A stretch of DNA of 64,000 nucleotides from Clytia hemisphaerica. Lineage: Eukaryota; Cnidaria; Hydrozoa; Leptothecata; Clytiidae. The stretch spans positions 62,001 to 126,000 of the forward strand of contig CACVBU010000366.1 of the NCBI GenBank assembly GCA_902728285.1. Direction: 5' to 3'. Shown here in pieces: positions 56,601 through 63,269 of the stretch. Under the pieces are notes generated by a model. That model worked only from the letters and a program-made list of their open reading frames with translations. It was not told the DNA's origin and ran no database searches. Within the stretch, counting starts at the first letter, position 1. Every line of letters starts with the position of its first letter. The position numbers and the translations under genes were made by a program.

Positions 56601-57537
56601 AGATATTTTGAGACAATTTAATCATAAGAACGAAAACACGAGACGACAAAAGAGAGAAACCTTGAGTGACGACGATGATGACGTATCAGAAGTCGTCAAA
56701 CACGACGAAAGTGAATTAACGCAACTTCTGCATGATTCAACACCGACAGTAGAATCACACCATTCGAGAAGACACCGAAGAAGTCTTGATGATGAGAAAG
56801 CAGATACCAACAACGATGATAAAATTGACAAAAGTAAGGTGGCTCAGATACTACATGATTTTACTCGATCTGTCAAATCTACTGACATTAAAGATGAAGC
56901 TGGGCAATCAAGACAAAAGAGGAGTCTGGTAAATGACGATTCAAATGCTAGTCTAATTCGACAGAAAAGAAATGAGATTGATGACAATGATGATTATGAT
57001 AATAATGATGACGATGACGATGAAGGCCAGGGACCACATGTTGTTAAAAGATCCGCCATCTTTGGTCAAACACAACCTGATTACGTAATGACAACCTCTG
57101 AAAAGAGATCAGCTATTCGTAAAGCATTAGCACTCGAAAAATCATTAAAAAAGAAACTATTTTCAATGAAAAAAGAAAGCTCTTCCGCATTAGATATTAT
57201 TAAACGTGTACATACCGACATTTCGAATGCAGATGCTAAAGACTTAAGAATGCTCGAGAAAGAATTATCAAATATGGGTGTTTCAGCTACAGACAGTAAC
57301 AATGAGGAAATGCATGATTCCTCAGTAGCATCTTCAGAGAGGAATGCGGAAGATTCTTCCGAACCTATAAACAATTTCATAAAACTTGTTGAACAGACTG
57401 AGAATTCTTCAACAAGAAAAACAATACCTCCTACTTCCGATGAGGGAAGGAAACAGTCTTCTGAGGAGTATTATAAATATGGAACTTCGGCTTCCGGTGT
57501 TCTTGTTAGTTGGACTATCCGATTTTACGGGACGTAA
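38512..57537 (+). CDS. Proprotein convertase (furin/PC1/3-like) with a giant P-domain insertion (1792 aa)
   Basis: Fourteen coding exons with GT-AG borders and consistent phases: 38512-38694, 42482-42598, 43436-43564, 43984-44092, 48821-48858, 49040-49113, 49699-49787, 49979-50151, 50455-50676, 50982-51082, 51864-52085, 52410-52626, 53594-55304, 55544-57537. Convertases are secretory-pathway, calcium-dependent subtilisin-like proteases cutting precursors after basic pairs. Signal peptide about 1-25; prodomain to RDKR115, with an inner site RSRRKRR (79-85). The catalytic residues are D178 (AILDDG), H218 (CHGTKCAGE), oxyanion N319 (ATGNGG) and S395 (GTSSAAP). N319 excludes PC2. The P domain (about 450-587) resembles PC1/3 ([33 protein letters not shown]). 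About 1190 residues then intervene before the last P strand, [13 protein letters not shown], and the stop. The usual RRGD in the P domain reads HRGH. No membrane anchor. Confidence 0.9.
39228..39320. repeat. Partial copy of the GGCTTGGGGACA element family
   Basis: Contains ATGCTCCATCCCACCAACCT and GTGTCCCCAAGCCTTTA, matching in inverted orientation parts of the full element at 40996-41279. Lies in convertase intron 1. Confidence 0.55.
39460..39995. repeat. Dispersed repeat R2, copy 1, split by an insertion
   Basis: Matches 61655-61830 in order: AAGCCTAAAAATGTT, GTGAAGTCTTGAAATG-like and ATCAAAGCCTTATGTTCTTA. Here it is interrupted at 39599-39935 by a TTCGGAATTTCGG-rich segment absent from the other copy. 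Non-coding, in convertase intron 1. Confidence 0.65.
39599..39935. mobile_element. TTCGGAATTTCGG-rich insertion within repeat R2
   Basis: Begins near GTGGGAGGCGTATG and ends near CCGTGCGCCCCTT. The interior repeats ATTTCGG and TTCGGAAT words. It is defined as an insertion by comparison with the uninterrupted copy at 61655-61830. Class unknown. Confidence 0.5.
40134..40841 (-). CDS. Calcium-activated photoprotein (clytin/aequorin family), probable mitochondrial form (235 aa)
   Basis: Apophotoproteins bind coelenterazine and oxygen and emit light on calcium binding. Three canonical EF-hand loops are visible: D70 to E81 ([12 protein letters not shown]), D163 to E174 ([12 protein letters not shown]) and D199 to E210 ([12 protein letters not shown]). 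The second EF position (about 117-130) lacks a usable loop, as in the family. H62 in WINRH and H215/W219 with Y230 match known coelenterazine-contact positions. The C terminus GLYGNFVP ends in the Pro required in this family. Residues 1-39 are rich in Arg/Ser with no acidic residue ([10 protein letters not shown]), fitting a mitochondrial presequence. The coding region is in one exon; an acceptor CTTTTTAG just upstream of the ATG implies a 5' UTR exon. The gene lies antisense inside convertase intron 1. Confidence 0.93.
   Translation of the reverse strand: MMQAISRRVFSITASSVRRSNYSNLQLKSNFHTNILLASDTGSKYAIKLKPDFANPKWINRHQFMFNFLDKNGDGKITLDEIVSKASDDICAKLEATPEQTQRHQEAVENFFKKMGMDYGKEVEFPDFVKGWEELAKHDLKLWSQNKRTLIRDWGDAVFDIFDKDGSGSISLDEWKTYGRISGIVPSDEDAERTFEICDLDNSGKLDVDEMTRQHLGFWYTLDPNADGLYGNFVP
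40996..41279. mobile_element. MITE between the photoprotein coding exon and its candidate 5' UTR exon
   Basis: Inverted ends AGGCTTGGGGACACGAGAAA and the complement at about 41239-41279 (CTTCTCGTCTCCGCAAGCCT), both followed inward by GCGTTGGTGCAATG-like blocks. The interior holds TGGGACAAAA repeats. Non-coding. Confidence 0.8.
41347..41440 (-). other. Candidate 5' UTR exon of the photoprotein gene
   Basis: On the minus strand a strong donor (CTACAG then GTGAGT, near 41346) ends a 93-nt stretch beginning with an ATG. Spliced to the acceptor at 40853-40860, the upstream frame stops within a few codons, right over the real ATG pair. So it would act as an untranslated leader with a short upstream ORF. 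Confidence 0.45.
41884..42174. mobile_element. CATTGAGTTT-family MITE in convertase intron 1
   Basis: Ends CATTGAGTTTAAAGCCCGAG and GGGCTTGAAACTCAATG, flanked by a perfect 8-bp direct repeat ATTTTTCT (41876-41883 and 42175-42182). Same family as 27860-28149. Confidence 0.9.
42599..43302. other. Convertase intron 2, nothing recognised before 43303
   Basis: No nested gene. A GC-richer patch at 42940-43140 (GGCGGTATGGCG words) may be an old repeat; opposing open frames there look fortuitous. Confidence 0.5.
43303..43391. mobile_element. Short palindromic element in convertase intron 2
   Basis: GGGTTATTCT and AGAATAACCC at the tips, CGCATCCCCT with AGGGGATGCG inside; it folds into an interrupted hairpin of about 90 bases. 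Confidence 0.6.
43585..43867. mobile_element. hAT-like MITE (CACCCCTG family), best copy, convertase intron 3
   Basis: Ends CACCCCTGTCTCACAG and CTGTGACACAGGGGTG are perfectly inverted. Flanking 8-mers TATAAAGA and TATAAAGT match at 7 of 8. The interior has CAGTGGGGA words. Confidence 0.88.
44813..45001. mobile_element. TACCTTAT-family fold-back element, copy 3 (convertase intron 4)
   Basis: Starts TACCTTATTACATGAATAT and ends ATATTCGTGTAATAAGGTA. Inside, TTAACACGAAA occurs about four times, where the other copies have GACTAAA or GACGAAA before ATTTT. 189 bp. Confidence 0.75.
45010..45205 (-). repeat. Dispersed repeat family R1, copy 3 (reverse, partial)
   Basis: Reverse complement shows GGAGGGGTTCGGTGGCTTCT, AGGCTATATTCC and CCTTATTGGA in the order found in the copies at 2440 and 18880. 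Confidence 0.6.
45230..45541. repeat. CGAAACGTTCCG-rich inverted segment
   Basis: GTTACAGTTCCGTAC at the left and AAACCGTAAC at the right, with several GTTCCGAAAC/GTTTCGGAAC words between, suggest a decayed fold-back element just downstream of a minus-strand gene. Ends uncertain. Confidence 0.4.
45542..46378 (-). CDS. Hypothetical protein (278 aa) nested in convertase intron 4
   Basis: Uninterrupted minus-strand frame starting [15 protein letters not shown]. It has a basic N terminus, a middle block with [20 protein letters not shown], a long acidic Ser-rich part ([15 protein letters not shown]) and a Pro/Tyr-rich tail [20 protein letters not shown]. No signal peptide or membrane segment; largely disordered by composition. 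Composition and length argue for a real gene, but I recognise no family. It is antisense within a 4.7-kb intron of the convertase and about 1.6 kb downstream of another minus-strand frame (48020-48430); the two could be exons of one gene, though the first ends in a stop codon. Confidence 0.6.
   Translation of the reverse strand: MANVKSNKKEKIKKFIHSTATNLTYMDIFIPAALPSTYHGQNKPKKNQNGGKQKIRLDHPDLGKGGSQKAYYWYQMTGKNKHVVPTAKDEIKPTEKKRNSLVIKTRKIQVQPSSKSENTPDGNISTKSINNDEEAMKRVDDLEAEKTSLVELLQVLPSTSSCKIPERIKTPIQSSPEVNLPSTEPKKIVAFLPRVIEVQPYSNENDDIQNSDNVQFSDDIESLDSDRIDDECLKRNNIEIKEFLFDCNKTDDSRQDPPGYIPKYKPYVPMSYDIYPYK
46379..47515. other. Convertase intron 4, between the two nested frames
   Basis: AT-rich sequence, no further gene seen. 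Plus-strand frames near 46302-46677 overlap the start region of the minus-strand gene and lack protein features. Confidence 0.5.
47516..47768. mobile_element. MITE with CAGTGCCGTAG ends
   Basis: Ends TTCAGTGCCGTAGGAAGC and GTTGCTACGGCACTGAA are inverted with few mismatches. The right half includes a G/C stem (GGGGGGGCATAGCCCCCCC). Non-coding. Confidence 0.75.
48020..48430 (-). CDS. Hypothetical coiled-coil protein (136 aa, or 125 from the inner Met) nested in convertase intron 4
   Basis: Minus-strand frame. An inner Met at 48397 ([18 protein letters not shown]) may be the real start. The C-terminal half is a charged helix, from [20 protein letters not shown] to EIKILRKKN, with heptad-like Leu spacing. 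No signal peptide. It could be a small complete protein or the first exon of a gene with the frame at 45542-46378. Family not recognised. Confidence 0.5.
   Translation of the reverse strand: MMYVRAGYDFKMSSINSAFFVIANSEEALSTNVVYSTNYGKMMVSPKAEKLERIMEDKYLDMCKPLNLKMTNNHAFLAMDREIAHLKNKLRLEKGNLRKKTEQWHQAFLELEEKNRRLCRENEKRKDEIKILRKKN
48821..48858 (+). CDS. Convertase 38-bp micro-exon
   Basis: Encodes [13 protein letters not shown] after the catalytic Asp, matching the conserved segment in convertases (DG..H.HPDL..NY). The acceptor is TATTCTTTAG; GTGAGT follows. Phases 1 and 0 fit the neighbours, so it must be included even though it is too short for ORF-based detection. Confidence 0.85.
49358..49641. 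mobile_element. Degenerate hAT-like MITE copy in convertase intron 6
   Basis: Left ATGTCTCACAACCCCAGTTG and right GGTTCTTTCTGGCTCTGTAA match the family ends at 43585 and 43867 with changes; interior GTGGATAAAAATTC and CCACTGGGG words are shared. Confidence 0.6.
51103..51182 (+). repeat. tRNA-derived SINE-like head in convertase intron 10
   Basis: AGTGTAGTGGTTATCAGT resembles a Pol III A box region of an Asp/Glu-type tRNA, and CAGGGTTCGATTGTCA a B box. Stems are incomplete, so it is not a functional tRNA. It starts 20 bases after coding exon 10. Confidence 0.55.
51273..51649. mobile_element. MITE with C-tracts in convertase intron 10
   Basis: Left arm GAGTATAGTTATTCTTGTCT continues CCCGAATAGACG; the right arm GTCTATTTGGGAGACAAGAG continues TACTATAC. 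The interior repeats C runs followed by CTTATT. Non-coding. Confidence 0.75.
52965..52990. repeat. AAT trinucleotide microsatellite
   Basis: TAATAATAATAATAATAAT run in convertase intron 12. Confidence 0.8.
53397..53498. mobile_element. 102-bp palindromic MITE in convertase intron 12
   Basis: Ends TACCCAGCTGACACACAACG and CGTTGTGTGCCATCTGGGTA are inverted with two mismatches. The interior is built of AACGTT words. Similar AACGTT-rich miniature elements occur in many animal genomes (general knowledge). Confidence 0.85.
53681..57486 (+). other. Giant insertion in the convertase P domain (about residues 588-1776)
   Basis: Coding DNA in exons 13 and 14 between P-domain strands ending [11 protein letters not shown] and beginning [10 protein letters not shown]. 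It is rich in Lys, Asp, Asn, Ser and His and lacks hydrophobic domains. Multibasic sites appear in exon 14: RQKR (56413), RSRR (56485), RRQKR (56641), RRHRR (56767), RQKR (56911), RQKR (56959), and KR at 57046. Peptides [14 protein letters not shown] and [14 protein letters not shown] are two copies of one module, each followed by a basic site and Ser-Leu. The insertion is open over about 1190 codons with one clean intron (55305-55543), so it is maintained as coding sequence. Confidence 0.75.
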
Positions 57538-57594
57538 ATAAATGTTTAGTTTTTTTCTGATAATTATTACAATGTATGATATCTTTTTGCCAAT

Positions 57595-57600
57595 AATAAA
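57595..57600 (+). terminator. Convertase polyadenylation signal
   Basis: AATAAA, about 60 bases after the stop codon; a second ATAAAA-like block follows near 57620. Confidence 0.55.
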
Positions 57601-57913
57601 TTAATCTAATCTAATTTAATAAAACCCTTCAAATAAGGTCTTCCTCAAGTTTTAATGAGTTCATAAAAAAGTTTGAGTTTAGCCGTCTAGTAGCGTGGTG
57701 GCAGCTGCCCCCAGAGACCAATTTCTTTTGGGGGCGCCGAAAGACAAAGGGTGCAAAAAGGCGCCTCTGATTATTTTTTTTTTTAATTTTTTAATTTATT
57801 CTTTATTTAACGTTGGTACAAAAACAAAATAGTACAAAAGACTAATTCAAACCAACATGACAATCTAATATTTACTTAATAGTAAATAATATAGGATAAA
57901 AATTCTAAAAACA

Positions 57914-60900
57914 TTAAAAGATTGAGCACAGTTTGCAAGAACAATATATTTTTGCTTTCAAAATTTTTGTTTTAAAGCATTCTAATGATTCAGATGTTTT
58001 GGTCTCATTAGGCAATCTATTCCAAGCCTGTCCTGCCCGATAGTTAAAAGAGTTCAAGCAAACTGCATTTTTTGGCAGTGGAAGTTTAATTTGAGCGCCT
58101 CTTCTAAGTTTTGGAAGACGTGGGGAATCGTTATCCTCATCATCACTCCCTGTTTCACGCTGGATAATTTCAAACTGGTCCCAGCCTAGTTTATTTCCGA
58201 TATTATTGACGCTCTTATAAACTTCCACTAACATGAGTTGGAGGTTTTGAGTATGGATAGACGCACAATTTGCTTTAACCAAAAGCTCGTCATAATCAAG
58301 ATTTAGAAGATTTTCTTTAGCTCTAAGAGCTCTGTAGTGAGCTTCAGTCAAAAGATTATGTGCCATCTTACTGCAAAACATCCAAATGAGAGGGCAATAC
58401 TTAAAGGTAGATAATATAAAACTATTAAATAATAAGTCTGCCTGATCTTGGTTCAAATATGATCTCATTCTCAGGATAGATTTAGTTTTTTGAGAGGCTT
58501 TCTTACATAGATCCTGAATATGAGTATAAAATGATAAAGCACTGTCGATAGTTATACCAAGAAGAAGAGCATTCTCAGAAGATATTAGTGAAAAATTTCC
58601 TATGTCAATAGATATATTTGCATTTTTAATACCTGGAAATAACATCTGGAACTTCTCCGGATTGGCTACAAGAGAGTTATGTTCAAACCAAGCGAGAATA
58701 ACTTGCAAGTCTAATTTTAAGGCTTCAATGACTTCTTGCAAGGAAGAAGCACATTTATTAAGAGTATTATCATCGGCGAAGTTACAGAGGTCATCTTCAT
58801 TTACAAAATAAAATAAATCATTGATAAAAACATTGAAAAGGATTGGACCTAAAACAGATCCTTGAGGCACTCCAAATAGCAAAGGTAGCCAACTACTGTA
58901 AGATGAACCCACTCTGACCCTGTGTTTCCTATTTGAAAGATAGCTATGGATAAGAGCGAGGCTTTTATTTCCAAGTCCATACGCATGAAGTTTAGCGATT
59001 AGAAGATCATGAGGCAAGCAGTCAAAGGCTTTAGACAAATCCATCAGAATTGCTCCAATTTTCTCAGAATTAGAAAGCGACATCTGCCATTTTCGCAACA
59101 TGTTAAGTAAAGCACTCTGTGTGCTATACTGTTTGCGAAAACCACAGAGTTTAGTAGAGAAGAAGGATTCGAGAAAAATGTTTAATTGTTTCGATATTAG
59201 TTTTTCAAAGATTTTTGCCGGGGAAGGGAGCAAACTGACGGGTCTGTAGTTATCCTTGTCGTGCTTGCTTTTCTTTTTATGGACTGGGATAATATCAGCC
59301 TGCTTCAAGCTATCAGGAAAATGTTGTGATTCAAGACTGTGGTTGAAGCACGATGTCAGTGTAGGAGCACAAACAAATTTGGCTAACTTTATGATCTTAG
59401 TAGGAATATCACCACTGACTGACTTAGAATCGTTCAGGCTATTTATAACCTTGAGTGTTTCTGAATTTGTTACTAGTGAAAGCTCAAACGCGTCAATATC
59501 TTGCCTATTTTCGCGAATTTTTATAATGCTTGGATGACAAGAGAATTTATCTATGGCTGAATTGACGTTGTCCGAGATTTCACCATTAACAGAATTCCAA
59601 CGAGGAACGTCTAAGCGTTCAGTTACAGTGTGGTAGTGCTCATTGAAGGTTTCAGCAATATCTATATTTCGAGATAAAATGCTATCATCCTCAATGAGCT
59701 GAATTATCTCATCAACAAAATTGACCTTATTTGAAAAGAAAGGCTTGAATGTGTCCCAGAAGCCTTTAGGAGATTGTTTTGGGTCACTTTTACTGAAGAG
59801 AGATTTCTTGGCTTTCCTATTCATATTGACGACAAAATTTCTCTGACGCTTATAACGAGCAACATCTTCAGGATTTTTGGTATTATTTGCTATGTTTTTT
59901 AGTTTTGATCGGAGCATAATGGCTTTCCTGAGTTCTTTGGTTACATGCTGCTTATTATTAGCGCAGATTAACCTTGTCTTTGATGGTGCATGCTCATTTA
60001 ATAAATTTACAAAAATTTTCTCAAATAAGCTATAATCTACAATATTTCTATTTTTAAGTTGACAATTTAGTTCGTTTAAAAATATAACAGAATTGAAATT
60101 TTTATAATCCCTAAACTTCCTTCGTACAGGGGGTAATTTTACATAGGTAGATTTCATCATAGTATGGATAAGAAGGTGATAGTCACTTGAGCCCGTTTCT
60201 AAGGCACCTGTAAATTGAAAGGAATGCTTCCTGTTTGTTAAAATTAAGTCAATGCAGGTGCCATTTTCTGACTTAAAACAGGTTTTTTGTTTGATCAGAT
60301 TGTAGAGATCGTTAGCATTCATGAAATTTTTTAGTAATTCGTTATCAGGTTCCAAGTTAAAATCACCTACCACCATAAAATTTTTATAAGATCTACTATA
60401 AAAATCTAAGCCTGCAGAAAGAACTGATAAAAAATTTTGGATTTTTTCTTTAGATATGTGAATTGTAGGATTTCTATAAATCATAAAAACGCACCACTTA
60501 GTTTTCCTAAGATTGATTTCAAAAGGAATGACCTCGATACCTTTAGGGAAAACAAAAGATGTAAGCTGATGCATCAAAATATCAGATCTTGCATAAACCA
60601 ACAGACCTCCACTTGAATCAGAAAGTCTAAGCGCAGGGGTGTTTTGTAACCTGGAAGAATAAGACGGCTGGTTGTAAAAGCGTCATCAAGCTTAGTTTCA
60701 GAGATAGCTAAAACATCTATATTATTTTCCAAAAAAGTATCAAGGCCTTTCAACTTATGGTGTACTGAATTTATATTTATATATCCTATTGTAAGATTTA
60801 AAGGGTATTTCAATTTTTGATTTCGGAGATTTGTAATGGGCGAACAATCAGTATCTTTGAGAATGACAAATTCATTTGGTGTACTATTGTTAGCTATGCT

Positions 60901-60915
60901 AGCGAATATCAACAC
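57914..60915 (-). pseudogene. LINE ORF2: AP-like endonuclease and reverse transcriptase, one frameshift
   Basis: Endonuclease motifs: GYININSVHHK and AISETKLDD in the first part (60574-60915 frame); GDFN and SSDYH in the second. Reverse transcriptase motifs in the 895-codon part: DNYRPVSLLP at 450, catalytic DLSKAFD at 521, PQGSVLGPILF at 579 and FADD at 608-611. One indel near 60640 shifts the frame between the two parts. The polymerase half is intact, so the copy is fairly young. Confidence 0.85.
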
Positions 60916-61104
60916 ACCTTGGGCATCATTATGCGCAAGGTTGTTGATATAGCTATCAGGTCCTAGAGATAATTTGATCTAGGGAAATAGAGTATATCGG
61001 AGTTCATAGAGTAAAGACATAAGAAAACCGTAGTTACAAATTCTTACATTTATCACACCCCCAGAACAACATTTTGTTAGCTCACAAGGCTAACAACTAT
61101 CCAG

Positions 61105-61575
61105 TCACATCTTCCCAAGAAAAGATTTAAAATTTAATGCCAATCTTTTCAATCCCTTTGGATTCATGTGAAGTTTTCTTCTTGCTAAACATGAGTTATC
61201 TACATTACCATGCTCAACCAATCCAACGTTTCTATCACTACAAAACTTCCGCAGCTCTTCATCTTTCAACTTTACTTTACTAAAGCTTCCTTGAAAGCCA
61301 TTTCGCAAACAAAGCTCAGAAAAATAAATTCGGGTTTCAGGACTTATTTCTTTAACAGTTTTGAAGAGAAGATCGAGATTTTCAGTTGTATTAGCGATTG
61401 ATTTAGTAAGGTCGTTTGTCCCCACGTGAATGATCAACTTGTCCGGCTTTTTTCGAGCGTTAGGTTTAATATAGTCAACCATATCAAGAGAGGTTGACCC
61501 TCCAAAAGATTTTACCACGGTACAAAACTCTTTGCTCGATACCCCATCACCGTCGACTCCATGATTACCAATTTC
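61105..61575 (-). pseudogene. LINE ORF1 fragment with SGNH-esterase-like domain
   Basis: The frame is open from the truncation point, through VKSFGGSTSLDMVDYIKP and the block KPDKLIIHVGTNDL (the GxND-type esterase motif), to the stop at 61105. The first catalytic block is cut off or changed (GNHGVDGDG in place of a GDS-type motif), so it is unlikely to be active. Confidence 0.75.
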
Positions 61576-61654
61576 GGCGCCCCTTGGCTTTTTTACACAT
61601 TAGAATAAGCAGTTTCTAGCCAAACTAAAGATTTTTGTGCCGACTCAGGATTTT

Positions 61655-61850
61655 CTTAAGTTTTTTGAGTCTTCAGCCTAAAAATGTTTTTAACATGCTC
61701 TTATTTTCAACATTATTTGAGCCTTTTTCTTCATTTTTCGCAATTGTGTGTTTTAGAGTCCGCAAAGCCTTAAAATGTTCTTAACATTTTGGCCATCGAA
61801 GCCTTATGTTCTTATGTAGTTTGTTCTTGTAAAAAACGTGTAAAAGGGGG
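61655..61850. repeat. Dispersed repeat R2, copy 2 (uninterrupted)
   Basis: AGCCTAAAAATGTTTTTAAC, GCAAAGCCTTAAAATGTTC and ATCGAAGCCTTATGTTCTTA run in the same order as 39460-39995, without the TTCGG-rich insertion. Confidence 0.65.
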
Positions 61851-61999
61851 TGCCAAAATCAAGACTTTCAAAAATGACTCCCCAAGTTTGGTCGACCCAC
61901 CACGCTACTGTAGCAGTCTCGAAATAGTCAAGTTTTAATTTTTACACCAAGATAATTTTTTAATTGCTTTGTCTTCTTCTCATCATATAAATAACAGTA

Positions 62000-63267
62000 C
62001 AGTATGTGGCCCCCAAAACGGCGATCAAATTTGAAATTTCTCTCAAATCTAGAGGAAAAAAGATTTTACAAAAATTTTTGCTGCATGAAAACCTTTAACA
62101 TCTCTACTTTATTTCCTGGAAGTTCTTTTTCAAAATTTTCAATTTCAATAATATTTTTCAATCGCTTAAAGATAGGTAGCTTTTTTCTAATGGCCCCCAA
62201 AACGGAGGTTTGAAATTTTGGCGATTTCTCAAGATATCTTTAAGATATGAACACAAAATTTTGACCATAGTTTTGAAATATGATTTAGAGGGTTTTGGGC
62301 ATAAATTTATTTGATAAAATTTTTACAGTATACCCCTGGTTGTCAAAATGCAGGTTTGGGGCCCCCAAAACGGAGGTGTAGTTAAAATCAAATTATTAAG
62401 CCCAGTTGTAATAGGGAGGAAAACTATGAACATATTTGTGTTTTTCCTTAAATTTACGACCCGATGGATGTAAAATTTATGATTTTTATGAAATATTTCA
62501 AGATTTTCGATATTGCAAAGTCCAAACTGAAAATTTAGAAATTTTCAAAATGACAATTTTGATTTAACAACGTCTTAATCAAGTTTTTGAAAACAAATCT
62601 CTTTTGAAAATAGTTCCATTCATGTATGGAATAAGCTGTGAAAATTTTAGAAAAAAAGCATAACTGAAACTGAAAATATTAAGCTTTAAAGATATTTTTC
62701 TCCTATATTTTGCAAAAAAATGACAGAATTTGTCGTTTTTGCTGATTCAGCGAAAAAATTTATATGTAATGTTAATTTTTTGTTGTAAACTACTAACTCA
62801 AGGTGATAGGAATAGAATTCCAAGACTTTTTGCTTTTTCTCATATTTAGAATTTTCGGTTTTGTCAATGCTGATTCTAGGGCTCCAAAATACTGGTTGAC
62901 CTTCAAGATGCTATATCTTTTACCCAGCCTCTAAAGTCACAGATGTATTTGCATTTTCTGAACGGCATTAGGTGTAGAAAGTTTCCTATACCCCGTTTTC
63001 ATAACTTATTTTCAATATCCAAGGAGCTAGAGTGAGTTATATGCAATTTTTGTCTAATTTTGGTGTTGAAATATTTCCTTTAGACGCAAATATGTTATTT
63101 TGAATCCGTCTCAAACCAGCAAAAACATGCTCATTTTTTTAGTATAACCATCATTCTTTCAAAATAACCAAAAATCGTTTAATTCTGATAAATCTACAAG
63201 TCAGAATCTTAATCTTAATGAAAACCTCCGTTTTAGGGGCCGCCTCCGTTTTGGGGGCCATATACTG
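62000..63267. mobile_element. Tc1/mariner-like non-autonomous element (1.27 kb)
   Basis: Starts CAGTATGTGGCCCCCAAAAC after TA (61998-61999) and ends GTTTTGGGGGCCATATACTG before TA (63268-63269). TA flanks and CAGT tips fit Tc1/mariner. The motif GGCCCCCAAAACGG is repeated at about 62190 and 62360 and again at 63230. No transposase frame despite near full-length size. Confidence 0.8.
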
Positions 63268-63269
63268 TA

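Larger units (their letters stand above)
57766..61576 (-). mobile_element. CR1-like LINE retrotransposon, 5'-truncated
   Basis: Minus-strand element with an ORF1 containing an SGNH-esterase-like domain (HVGTNDLTKS), then ORF2 with endonuclease and reverse transcriptase, then an A-rich tail (T-rich on the plus strand, about 57769-57800). Esterase-type ORF1 plus AP-type endonuclease is known from CR1-clade LINEs of cnidarians and other animals. ORF1 lacks its start, so the copy is truncated near 61576, and ORF2 has one frameshift. Confidence 0.85.
57690..61912. mobile_element. Old inverted-repeat element (AGTAGCGTGGTGG ends) split by a LINE
   Basis: AGTAGCGTGGTGG at 57691-57703 is inverted at the right, CCACCACGCTACT at about 61898-61911. 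A LINE occupies most of the interval. Without it the host element would be about 410 bp. GGCGCC-containing sequence occurs on both sides of the LINE, perhaps its target duplication. Confidence 0.5.

Noticed and set aside
54307..57380. Several antisense frames opposite convertase exons 13 and 14
   Set aside because: The sense frame is spliced in phase to the conserved P domain and ends with its last strand. The antisense frames have no features.
61210..61401. Plus-strand frame opposite LINE ORF1
   Set aside because: Shadow of the esterase-like ORF1 on the minus strand.
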